From: Diprion similis
Lineage: Eukaryota > Arthropoda > Insecta > Hymenoptera > Diprionidae
Reading direction: 5' to 3'
DNA: 64,000 nucleotides
NCBI RefSeq assembly: GCF_021155765.1
Contig: NC_060111.1
Location: 2,533,497-2,597,496, forward strand
Part shown: positions 1 to 14,784 of the stretch, piece by piece
Layout of the letters: the number at the start of each line of letters is the position of its first letter
How positions within the stretch are numbered: position 1 is the first letter of the stretch
The notes under the pieces: generated by a model
The model's database searches: none
The model's input: the letters and a program-made list of their open reading frames with translations, nothing else
What the model was told of the DNA's origin: nothing
Made by a program: the position numbers and the translations under genes

Positions 1-3000
1 TTTCTATCTGATGCCGGAGTATCTACAGGTCTTTTCTGGCGAAGTCTGTTATATCTCTCTGTAATGGAAAGCATAGAGCTCCGGGTAGAGCTTGTATTTT
101 GGTCACTGCATGAGGGATTCTCTTGCTCAGAGACGGAAATGTTAGAATTTTCAAGTCTTCTAACACATTCGAGGAGTGTTTTCACATTAAACTCATCGTC
201 TTGAATAAGACGGTGGATTTTTGAAACTTCGTCGTAGTATTTCTTCCCTTCTACATTCACAATTTGCTGACTTTGTATCACAGGCTGCAACATGATATGA
301 ATTATATCTCATAATATTAACATATCATGTCAAGATCAGTGAATCACTAAAAATGGTACAAATATATAGTAGCTGCTAAATCGTCAATTACTTTAGTTCC
401 TTCTCTTGACTTTTGAACCAACATTCGTGCGTGTTTTACTATTGAGATACGAATTCCAGAAGTCTCAGCTAACGATAGCCCATAATTTTTCGCAAAAATG
501 ATTCCAGGGTTTAGTTTGTGAGTGTAAATCAATCTCTGCCCTGTAGAGCCTTCCACAGGTCGGCACATGGTTCCAAAATGGTAGCTGCAATGTATAATAT
601 ACCATATTAGAGACCTATTCAAGACCACAAAACTTAAATTTGACATTAATATTTACTTTGTGACATTAGGATACAATTCGGCTAGTAGAGTCAAACTTAG
701 AAAGTGTGTGGTGAAGAACACAAACGCTGATGTGTTCAGTAGTTGTTCGCAAATAGCAAATGCAATCGTTTCTCCTTCCTCAACAGTTGTTCCTCTGCAT
801 AGCTCGTCTATTATCACAAGTGAATTGCACGTTACTGTTTGTAAAATATACTGCGTTTCCTTGATCTGAAAATGGAAATAATTTGTAAAAATACGTAATA
901 ATGTTTAGTATATTCATTACAATTCTCCAGTTTACGTCACAAATTACTGACTCACCTCTAGAACAAAACTTGATGCATTGCATTCGATGCTATCTTCAAA
1001 ACATAGTCTGCAAAAGATTCGATCGGTTATTCGAAACTCAGCCATTTCCGCAGGCACATAACATCCAATCTGTAACAAATATTGGTACGTACATACAAGA
1101 ATGTACAATTTAAGACTTCATAAAATATAATTTCATACATCATCACACGTTTGAATTTGATAAATTACCTGTGCCATTATCTGCAGCATCACAATTTGCC
1201 TCAAATAAACTGATTTCCCCCCCATATTAGGTCCAGTTATTACGTTGAAATTATGTGTGGGTGACACGTTCTACAATTGACGAATAACAATAAGTATTAC
1301 ATATATATTTTTTAGCTGGATGCTCAGGGTACTTTTTACTAGCTGGTAACGTACCACATCATTAGGAACTGGAACACCAGTACCGGTGAGATCCATCAGC
1401 GGATGCAAGGAATTTTTTAATTCAGTTCTTGAGCCAAAGGATGGCCTGGTATAGTTGGAAAGTGAGCTTATACGTGCCAGCGAGACTATGAGGTCGAGCT
1501 CTGCTATGTCATTACTCAGCTGATACAGACAACTGATATGCTCTCTGATAGCACTAAGGAGTCCTTTCAGCATACTGTGGAAAATTGAGCACAATAAGGA
1601 TTACTTTGATGCTTTTTTGAATTCTTTTTCCATGGTTTATAGAGAAGCCTACACATTGCTCATTAGATGGAGTTCTTCGCAAGCATCTTTACATCGTTGA
1701 CTCAATACCAGCAAGGCTTCTGTTGTCATGAGATAGCTGTTTTTGTGCTTTTGCACCTGAAAGAAATAGAATGATGTAAATTCAGCTATTAAAGTGTATA
1801 GAACAGATTTAAAGAACTACTTACTTCTATGAATATGCGTGGTAAGTTTGTGATTTTTATTGGTCTATACTTTGGGGAATCCATCTGTATATGATATCCG
1901 AGGGAAGCGCTACATCCTAGTGTCAATGGTAAATTGTACTTGAGAGCCAGAGTCTCAACCATTCCTGTGCAACGAAAACATACATCCATTCAGCGAAGAG
2001 AACGCACAAAGTTCTTATATCTCTGCTACATGAGGTAGGCTACCTTTCATGTCGTCTATCAGCTCGCAGTAAGCTTGCCGAGCAATATCTAGCATGTCAT
2101 TTAATCCACTCTTCAGAGCAAAACAGCGCTGCATGGTTGAAGTATTGAAACCTGCCACATATTGCGCATCAGGTTGCAGAACTTCCAGAATAATATCCAT
2201 CATTGATTCATAGCGTTTATCTTTCAGACTCTGATTTGCAAATAATGAAACAGATAGCGAAATTTGAGCATGCTTATGATTTGATGTACTCCTTAGTACG
2301 TAAAGAAGACTTTACAAACCTCAGAGACTTTTCTAAAAAAATTCGCTTTTGTATTTCGGAGGGCTATTTGCAGTAGAGGAATAACTTCCAAAGTAGTTTT
2401 TAGGGAAAGTACATAGTTTAAGTTTTTCTCTGCACTTGCTACATTATCTTTCTGCGGTGTGTTCAGACCCACGACAAGGAGTTGATCAACGTTACATAAT
2501 CTTCGTATATGAGACTGTGGATGACAATTTTTGCAATTATATTGACGAGAAGTGCTGCGGTCATGTTGAAGGTGGTAAAAAGGAAAATGTGCAAATGCTT
2601 ATACCTGTACAGATATCATCAGTGGATTATCCTCAACCATTTCAGAGACACAAGCTTGGCGCTCTTCGATTATGCGTCTGTTACAAGAGGGCTGCAGAAT
2701 TGAGGCTCGCAGGTATCTTTTACCTCCTGGAGTCAAGCATCTGTCCATCATACCCAGTAGCGTGAATTTGTTGAAATTCTTATCATGTGTTACCAGTTCC
2801 AAGTTCTGAGCACTGTCTATGTCTATATCTGCAAGACGAGTCACATTTTTCACAGTTATTACATAAAGATATCCTGAAGTGCGACATGCCCACATATGAA
2901 GTAAGTTTAGAGCAAATTTATTTCAAATACCGATAACAGTTGTATCTTGAGAACTCTGAAACTCGACGTACATTGACTTCTCTACGTATAAAATATTCTG

Positions 3001-4170
3001 CGTGTACTCTATGTACTTTAGCAGAGCACCAGCGGCTGCCAGGGCATAGAATCTGCAAAAATGACGTTAAGAACAAGGAGAGCTGAGAGGAATTCTAGAA
3101 CCGAAAATTTGTAATCTACACACTTCTGTTTGACGTATATTTCCACTGAAGAATATTCAGGGGCACATAATGTTCTTATGCGATCCAAGCCGTCTGTGTT
3201 ACTGAAATGCTGTCGAGAAACAGCAGCGATATTGAGTCCAGGAAACTTATTCCTGATACATTCGTAGAGATTTCCACCAGTCCCACTTTTCCTAATCATT
3301 GTATCCGGCATGATGATCTGTGATGAATATTGCAATTCATGATACTTGGAAAATTCACCGATATCATTTTATACATATACAGAGAACGTGAAATTTACTT
3401 CGATCGGTTTGAAGAGGAGAATTTTTGTCAACGTTTTCATATAGGCGTGGCGATCGCTGATCTGAGAAAGAATAAGATGTGGATGCTGCACGTTTACTAC
3501 AGCAATACCCACTTCTCCCCTAGCATCTCCACGGCCTTCAGTGATCGCTGTTGAAAAAGATTCACGTATGAAGAGTAAGTAAATTCCAGAAAAATCATGT
3601 TGTGTGCAGACTGATGATGTACCGATAACAAATGGTGAACCTGCTCCTGTTGTAGGTGTTGACGAGCTTCCAGTGACTCCGGTATTGTAAGGTCTGTAAG
3701 TGTTTAAAAAAAAGTGGTTACCACCTATCAGTGATATTACAACTGGATTTCTGTGCATGAATTCTACTTACGTCGAACTCTTTCGCTGGCCGCTGCGAGT
3801 GACAGATGAGGAAGATGTACGTGGTTTAAGATTATTTTTACCCGGTGTTTTCAATGCAGCCATTTCAGTGCTTACGGTACTGAATCGATTTGAACGTGGG
3901 ACAAGTTGTTGCGAAACTCCACGAAATTCTAAAAACGCAAATATACTTTGTTCAACATGAATAAATATTTGACATACATACAAGAATTTGAAAAGGGTCT
4001 GAAAAGGTATCAAGTTTACAATTATGATTTGTTTTTACATTCTTGTGTAAATTATGAAAAAACTTACGATATTTTGGAAATATTTCAAGTCCGCGATCAA
4101 CTCGAGTATTCTGTCTACCGCCTTTTCCCCTCGATGAAATTAACGATTTTCGTTTATCTACGACGTTCAT
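1..4170 (-). CDS. msh4: MutS homolog 4 (meiotic crossover protein), 17 exons, 3' end beyond the window
   Basis: MSH4 pairs with MSH5 as a sliding clamp that stabilises meiotic recombination intermediates; it does not do mismatch repair. Exons in transcript order: 4170-4068, 3928-3772, 3693-3623, 3547-3399, 3317-3124, 3052-2931, 2828-2605, 2514-2320, 2230-2044, 1964-1825, 1756-1653, 1574-1355, 1270-1169, 1069-956, 865-657, 584-392, 284-1. Phases agree throughout and give at least 922 codons, close to the roughly 936 of vertebrate MSH4. Visible landmarks are [11 protein letters not shown] in the connector region, [13 protein letters not shown] in the core, the Walker A motif GPNMGGKS near residue 635, the Walker B region IIDELCRGT near 714, and the late YTHKLNPG / NYGLSLAE motifs. 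There is no N-terminal mismatch-recognition domain, as is normal for MSH4. No stop is reached at the window edge. The 1756-1653 donor (GTAGGC) is the least certain junction. Family assignment is by remembered similarity. Confidence 0.93.
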
Positions 4171-4528
4171 CGCAATGTTTGATACGACAATGAAAGATTC
4201 TTATAAAAATGAGTCTTGTATTAACGCTTCTTTCCATTTAAAATAAACAAAAGACGCGCACTTCGAACAAACTGACCGATTGCCAACTTCATACAGGTAA
4301 ATTAAGTCTTGGAACTAAAATCAACTTTCGCTTGTTTTGGCGCGTGTAACATCAATTCAATTATTAATTATGCACACCAACTCAGTGTTTGGTTTATATT
4401 TATTAATTAAGTCACCTAATCTTGACTTTCGATTGACATTAAGACGGGTTATAAATAATTCATCGAGATTGGTATATTTTTCAACGTTTTTATTCATTAT
4501 TTCAGCAACAATAATACAACAAATTGAA
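4171..4528. promoter_or_regulatory. Intergenic spacer: RpL3 3' UTR plus msh4 promoter and 5' UTR
   Basis: Only 358 bases separate the RpL3 stop from the msh4 ATG, and both genes are on the minus strand. The spacer must hold the RpL3 cleavage site and the msh4 promoter. It is AT-rich and I see no ORF or repeat in it. Confidence 0.6.
4489..4494 (-). promoter_or_regulatory. RpL3 polyadenylation signal
   Basis: The minus strand reads AATAAA about 35 bases downstream of the RpL3 stop codon. This is a suitable place for a short ribosomal-protein 3' UTR. Confidence 0.6.
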
Positions 4529-7500
4529 TTACTGCGTTGCTGGGGCTGCTGGAGCAGCAGAAGCAGATTGAGCAGCTTCCTCGCGGATGCGATCCTTCTT
4601 GAGCTGACCCATGAACGAAGCTTTGTCTGCTGCGGTCTGGAATCGTCCGTGACCAAACTTGGAACTTGTGTCGATGAATTTCAAGTTGATCTTTTCGAGG
4701 GCAGCACGCTTGGTGTGAACGAGGAGTGACTGCAAACCAAAAGTGATACGACATTGAATTTATGGGTACAGTTTAGAGAAAATTGGGCAAATTTGTTTAT
4801 TCATCTCAGGCCTATCATTAAATATCACGTAAGTGTCATAGTGAATTCTTGGCTCTATAGGAAATTCATCACAGTTGTCAATTTTCTTGTGTATTTTTGT
4901 ATTTTATATAAATTCAACTTGTTTCATGTTTATACACACCTTGCGCAGAGTGATGATACGCTTCTTTGGACCCATGCAGCATCCTTTCAACATGACGTAG
5001 TCATTGTTGACTTCACCGTAGTGGGGGAAACCTCCCATTGGAGTGATAGTTTTCTCAGTCAGATCGTATTCAGTGGAAGCATTGTTCTTCACAACCTAGA
5101 TGAAACGATAAGAACATACAAAATGAATAAAAAAAAAGAACACTCGTTTTGTACACTTGTTGAGATATTTACAAGCCTATATTTTCTACATCTGAAAGTT
5201 TGTAGCTTAATTGGGAGATCCAAAGTGCAAAATTGTTCTGCATCTGGTACTATGATCAAGCATCCATTTATCTTGGCTCTCAAGATTCTCAACAAATTAC
5301 AGCCCTGAATTAGCATAGAGATACAATTTGTTTGTGGAGCCAACTAAAGTTAATAAAGCTCAGAATACCAGTTTAAAGAAAATTAAAAATCGACCAAGAC
5401 CTCAAGGGAATAGTGAAATGGAAAAATAATTCAACTGTTACAAAGAGAGTATATATACTTCACAACTCAATTAAACATAATAAATTCACCTTTCCATCCT
5501 TAGTGTGGATGCCCTGTCCGATACGATAGATTTTCTTGTTCATTTCGGTACGATGATGATATCCCTTCTGACCAGCACGGGCAACTGTGAAGGATACACG
5601 ACTCGGATGCCAGGCACCGATACAAGCTACTTTCCTCAAACCCTTGTGCGTCTTGCGAGGAAGCTTTTTCGTATGCCAACGAGACGTAACACCTGAAAAC
5701 AGAATTAATAAATATCCACATTGAATTATCAGTTGCATGAACGAGACTAATAAGATGGCTCATAAAATAAATGTTGGCACGGGAGTTTCAGTAGGAAGGC
5801 AGCATGATTGTATCTTCAATAGTATCAGAAAAGCACATCATGTTTTTTCATCATTACGACCCGCTTAGACGTTGCCAGTATTGAAGCATGGTGAATGAAT
5901 ATCAAAACTTGGATACATACCCTTGTATCCTTTGCCCTTGGTGACGCCAATAACATCAATCACCTCATCAGTGGCAAAGACATTGTTGACAGGAACTGGC
6001 TTCTCGAGATGCTCCCGAGCCCATTGGACTTTTTGATCGATGGTACCGCCGTTCACCTGAATTTCCATGATATGAGCCTTCTTTTGACGTTGCTTCAGCA
6101 ACTTCATCTGTTTAAAACATAAAGGTATAACAATTATAATCAGGGTCTCGGAAATAGAGCGGAAAAAGAATTTGTCATAATCAGACTGTACCAGACATGG
6201 TTTGCCTCAATGGTCACAGCCCAATGGGCTCCAAAGAGTTTATGGAATATGTCGTGCCTCCATACACTCTGCATAGCAGAGGACAGAATTGATATTCGAC
6301 GCCGCGGTAAGGACCAAACTGCACAAGATCAAGCAGCTCCGCACCGCATTTGCTAAAAATCCAGCGCATTTCTGCACGAATTGATAGCAATGACGTCGGC
6401 CAAAAATATTATTCAGATTTGAGAAATATTTAATATTATGAAACGGAAGAATTACCTGAGTATGGGCTATGATGCGCACGACCTTGCAGTACTTTACGAT
6501 TTTCTTAAGATCCTTCTCAATTGATTTGCGGCCAAGATCGTCCTGCCACTTCTTTGATGCCTTGGTGAACGCCTTCTTCTTGCTCTTATACCTATGCAAC
6601 AGCAACGGGATTCCTAAACATATTGTACGGAGCCAGCCTCATCATAGCGAGAGGAGACTGGACACCTTCTCGGAACAACCCCATGCATAATGAGGATTAC
6701 GCCAGGCGGCTGATTCCGAATATTACTCTCATCTTTCGAGTGGAGAGCTGGGGTGGAGTGAGTTGAGTATATTGCACGTCTAATCACAAAAGCTAAAAGT
6801 ACATACTACACTAGTAGAATGAATGGTGTCGATTTCAATGTTTTCTTATTAATTTTTTTTTTTGAGATTACTTTGATACCAAGCTATCTAGGGGTCGAAT
6901 AATCTAAATCGTTTAGTTCACAATTAATCGCATACCAGTTCTTATAGAAGCGACGACGGCATTCTTCTGAGAGATGCTCTGCCCATACGGTAGTCAGAGC
7001 CCTGAGACCGTGAGGAGTTTCGATGTATCCAACAACACCAACAACAATCATTGGTGGAGTTTCCAAAATGGTTACAGCCTCGACAATTTCTTTCTTGTTG
7101 ACCTCTGTTGTAATAAAACAAACACGTCGTTCGAGGATCAGATTGTGAGGACATTGAAATTGGTTAATAATCGGAAAAGTTTGTAGATAGTGTAATCAAC
7201 TCACTGGATCCCGGACGATCAGCTTCTCGGACAACATGGGTCATGCCAGCCTTGTAGCCGATGAAAGCAGTAAGGTGAACGGGCTTGGTAGGATCATCCT
7301 TGGGGAAGGCCTTTACTTTACCGCGATGCCGTTGAGACCTCTTCTTGGGGTAGAACCCCATAGACCCGTGTCGGGGCGCGCTGAACTTTCTATGAGACTG
7401 GGGCGAAACAATGAAAAATACAAAATTAGAAGTTGCATATGGCCACGTGTGGAGGGCATTTTGTTGGGGGTTAGAATTCTCAGACCGCCCTAGAATAATA

Positions 7501-7805
7501 TCTTCAGGGTTAATCAGTTTAAACCATAAACATTGAAATCTAAATCATCACAGATAGGAGTAACATTGCATCGATGCGACAACGCCAAACACTTTCCACG
7601 AGCCAAGGGACGCGACACGAGGTTCGAAGTTTTCAAAGCGTTTAAAAGTCGTTTTGGATTAACGGTAGGAAAAAAATATTGCACTACAGTTACAGGAAAA
7701 CCTGTTCTCAGTAATTCGACGAGTTAATTGAACGCAGGCGATGCAGGATGTCACAGATTTTCAAAGATTATTATATCATCGACGAACATGACCGGTACTC
7801 ACCAT
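4529..7805 (-). CDS. RpL3: Large-subunit ribosomal protein L3 (uL3), 8 exons
   Basis: Structural protein of the 60S subunit that reaches toward the peptidyl-transferase centre. Exons in transcript order: 7805-7803 (ATG alone), 7397-7205, 7104-6936, 6591-6456, 6107-5921, 5692-5490, 5095-4940, 4729-4529. They total 1248 nt and 415 codons, as expected for animal L3 (about 403-416 aa). The N-terminus [12 protein letters not shown], then [34 protein letters not shown], the conserved [11 protein letters not shown] loop and the end KFGHGRFQT are all diagnostic. A start exon holding only the ATG is a known ribosomal-protein pattern. The C-terminal tail is Ala/Gln-rich and lineage-specific. The introns carry probable snoRNAs (listed separately). 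The gene shares a 267-base divergent promoter with NDUFB10. Confidence 0.98.
4802..4877 (-). ncRNA. Candidate box C/D snoRNA in the last RpL3 intron (orphan)
   Basis: On the minus strand a perfect C box GTGATGA (4872-4866) is followed about 57 bases later by a D box CTGA (4809-4806), inside the intron between exons 7 and 8. Internal C'/D' boxes are not clear and the closing stem is weak. The guide next to the D box reads TTTAATGATAGGC; I could not assign an rRNA target from memory. Confidence 0.5.
5198..5343 (-). ncRNA. Candidate H/ACA snoRNA in the RpL3 intron between exons 6 and 7
   Basis: The minus strand folds as hairpin-hinge-hairpin-tail. Hairpin 1 closes with TTGGCTC/GAGCCAA and has an inner stem AACAAATT/AATTTGTT. 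An H box AGATAA follows at 5273-5268. Hairpin 2 closes with GCTTGAT/ATTAAGC and has an inner stem CCAGA/TTTGG. An ACA box at 5203-5201 is followed by the expected three bases. The right side of pocket 2 lies 16 bases from ACA, close to the usual 14-16. The rRNA target is not identified. Pseudouridylation guides of this kind are commonly encoded in ribosomal-protein introns. Confidence 0.6.
5782..5864 (-). ncRNA. Box C/D snoRNA with an 18S guide, in the RpL3 intron between exons 5 and 6
   Basis: On the minus strand: C box ATGATGA (5855-5849), D' CTGA (5828-5825), a loose C' (TGAAGAT), and D box CTGA (5791-5788). The guide upstream of D reads TGCTGCCTTCCT, which is complementary to AGGAAGGCAGCA. 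That stretch belongs to the near-universal 18S segment CAAGGAAGGCAGCAGG. By the five-nucleotide rule the target is an adenosine in AAGGAAGG. From memory, vertebrate RPL3 introns host U83 and U43, and U83 is assigned to this part of 18S, so this may be a conserved host-guide pairing. An outer CGGG/CCCG pairing could close the RNA. Confidence 0.8.
7475..7558 (-). ncRNA. Double-guide box C/D snoRNA against 18S, in the first RpL3 intron
   Basis: On the minus strand: C box GTGATGA (7551-7545), D' CTGA, C' TGAAGAT, and D box CTGA (7483-7480). The D' guide is complementary to AACCATAAAC and the D guide to ACCGCCCTAG. In insect 18S rRNA these lie side by side in ACCGCCCTAGTTCTAACC followed by ATAAACG (from memory). 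Two guides matching adjacent 18S sites is very unlikely by chance. The predicted targets are a C in ACCGCCC and an A in CTAACC. The terminal stem is weak. Confidence 0.82.
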
Positions 7806-8072
7806 CGCGCTGACTGCGTTGAAAATGGAGGATTGGACGTTGCGGATTTTGGTTTTATACCGCGGTAATGGCGGCGACTATCGTAGCCTCGATATACGAT
7901 TTTGGAAGTCGAACGTTAAATGTGGAAACTCGAAATGCACGAGACACGCCTCTCGATTTCTTGACATCGATTCACTGCAGTCGCTGGTCGCATCTAAATC
8001 TCTCTGTCGTCTGCCTCGCTCTTATTTTGAGAACATTGTTTGTTGTAAATAATAATTAAATAATTGTCTAGT
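7806..8072. promoter_or_regulatory. Divergent promoter between RpL3 and NDUFB10
   Basis: 267 bases separate the two ATG codons. For RpL3 there is a TATA-like TATAAAA on the minus strand (7859-7853), about 50 bases before its start. A YY1/Pho-type ATGGCGGC lies at 7868-7875. Two ATCGAT-like words resemble DREF sites. Both transcripts must start inside this block. Confidence 0.7.
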
Positions 8073-8891
8073 ATGGCAGAGGAACGAAACATTGTCATCG
8101 CATTTGCTAACGCGGTGTTCAATATTCTTGACGCACCTGTCACCTTCTTCCGAGGTATTATCTAATCACTTCTTTTAGGTTATGATACGGAAATATCCGA
8201 TGTCCTGAACAACCGCCTGTGTATCTTGATGATAATTATCTGATTACGTGCTTTAGAAAAAATCGTTGTCCCAAATCAGCAACATTATCCTTGGTACCAC
8301 CAAAAATTTCGCCGTGTTCCAACCATTGACGAATGTTATATGGATGATCCAGTTTGCTCGTACGAAGCAAACATACAGTTCAAACGAGACAAGTAATTAT
8401 ACACAGTTCCTCGTCATTCTTTCTGCGTAGTTTCTTGCGACCAATTGTCAAACTTGGCCTTTTTCTCTCTCGTGTTTCAGACTGGTTGAAAGCGATATTA
8501 TGAATATTCTGCGACAGCGTTTCGAGGATTGTGCATTATATGAAGGACATGACCATATGACTAAATGTCAGCATATATGGGATCAGTACAACGAAGCTAC
8601 CACGAATTGGTTTATCAAGTGTATGTCGATTGTTGTGGCGATTTATTCTACATGTTGAACCTTTCGTACTATGAATATCTAAGATCGGAGATTCATTTCT
8701 TCCATTTTTCAGGGATTCTATATCTACTGCTTGATACTGTACATACAGTAAACATTATTATCATTTTTCCAGATGGTGATCTTGGTGCATACGGTCACAC
8801 ACGAGATGCGTTTATGAAACAAAAACATCGCATGATTTGGGAAAGACGATATGGTCCAGTTGGAACTGGAATGAATCGCAATGAAAAGTGA
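8073..8891 (+). CDS. NDUFB10: NADH dehydrogenase (complex I) 1 beta subcomplex subunit 10 (PDSW), 4 exons
   Basis: Accessory subunit on the intermembrane-space side of mitochondrial respiratory complex I. Exons: 8073-8154, 8257-8392, 8481-8620, 8773-8891; total 477 nt, 158 aa, all phases consistent. Family marks are NAVFNILDAPVTFFRE, YPWYHQKFRRVPTIDEC, FKRDK and YGDLGAYG. Two cysteine pairs, CYMDDPVC (CX6C) and C-X11-C (CALYEGHDHMTKC), match the disulfide cysteines conserved in the family. No N-terminal presequence is obvious, as is usual for this subunit. The exon 3 donor is T|GTATGT; other nearby GTs break the frame. An AATAAA follows about 60 bases after the stop. Confidence 0.95.
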
Positions 8892-13989
<5,098 letters not shown>

Positions 13990-14784
13990 CGACAATACGT
14001 TCATCATCATAAGTATCATTAAGACGTTCAGTGTTTCCGTTTCAACCTGTGCGACATGGACCTATTTTCAGTGAGTTTTTAGTTTCTTTTTTTTCTTCTC
14101 CAGTTGTTTTCAATCGAATTTCAAATTTAAGATCAAGCGTTCTTTTCTTCGATTGTTATTGAGCATTAATAATGGCGAAGTACTTTAATTGCTGGCAAAT
14201 TTTATTTAGTGAAAAAGTACATCATAATAATGTGCTCATTATTTTTTATCACACCGTTCTTAAGGAAAATAGATATAATTTAAAGAGAAACATAATTCAT
14301 GGTTACTGTAGTAACTTACGCCGATTTTTAATACTAGTCGTGTTACCGTAAAATCGTGACAGGAGCAATCTGTATGTGGTATGATTTTTTCGCATTGAGA
14401 ATCATATAGGTTTAAACAATTACATATAAATTAACTTTATCCTTAGAGAATTTACGGGGTCGTTTATTCGTTACTGAACATCGGGTGCGACTGACCCGGC
14501 CGATGTACCTAGCGCCTGCATAATTAGCTCTTTTTCTCTCCGGGTCTTGTGTTCAGAAACGCATAAATGACTCTGTATGTTGTATGTATCGAATTCGTCA
14601 ATTGCGAATTTGATTAAAAAGATATTTATATTTTTTTACACAAATCTGAATATAATGCCTCTGGTATTTTATTATCGGTGGAAATTATTGTTTTCGTTAT
14701 TCTCGCATGTTTCCCGACTTCGATATGAAAAAGTTGTCCGTCAGAATTATCCTAATTTGGGTTACAGAGCCTACAACCATATAG
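13990..14784. other. Intergenic region between convergent fused and astacin genes
   Basis: AT-rich, with no ORF of note. It must hold both 3' UTRs. A minus-strand AATAAA at 14673-14668 is a fair polyadenylation signal for the astacin gene. I see no clear AATAAA for fused. Confidence 0.5.

Noticed and set aside
6108-6455. Possible H/ACA RNA in the RpL3 intron between exons 4 and 5 (TTATGACA tail, CTGTGACC/GGTACAG stem)
   Set aside because: The left pocket is too long, no convincing H box was found, and several alternative folds are equally good.
6592-6935. ATGATGA C-box-like word in the RpL3 intron between exons 3 and 4
   Set aside because: No D box (CTGA) at a suitable distance downstream.
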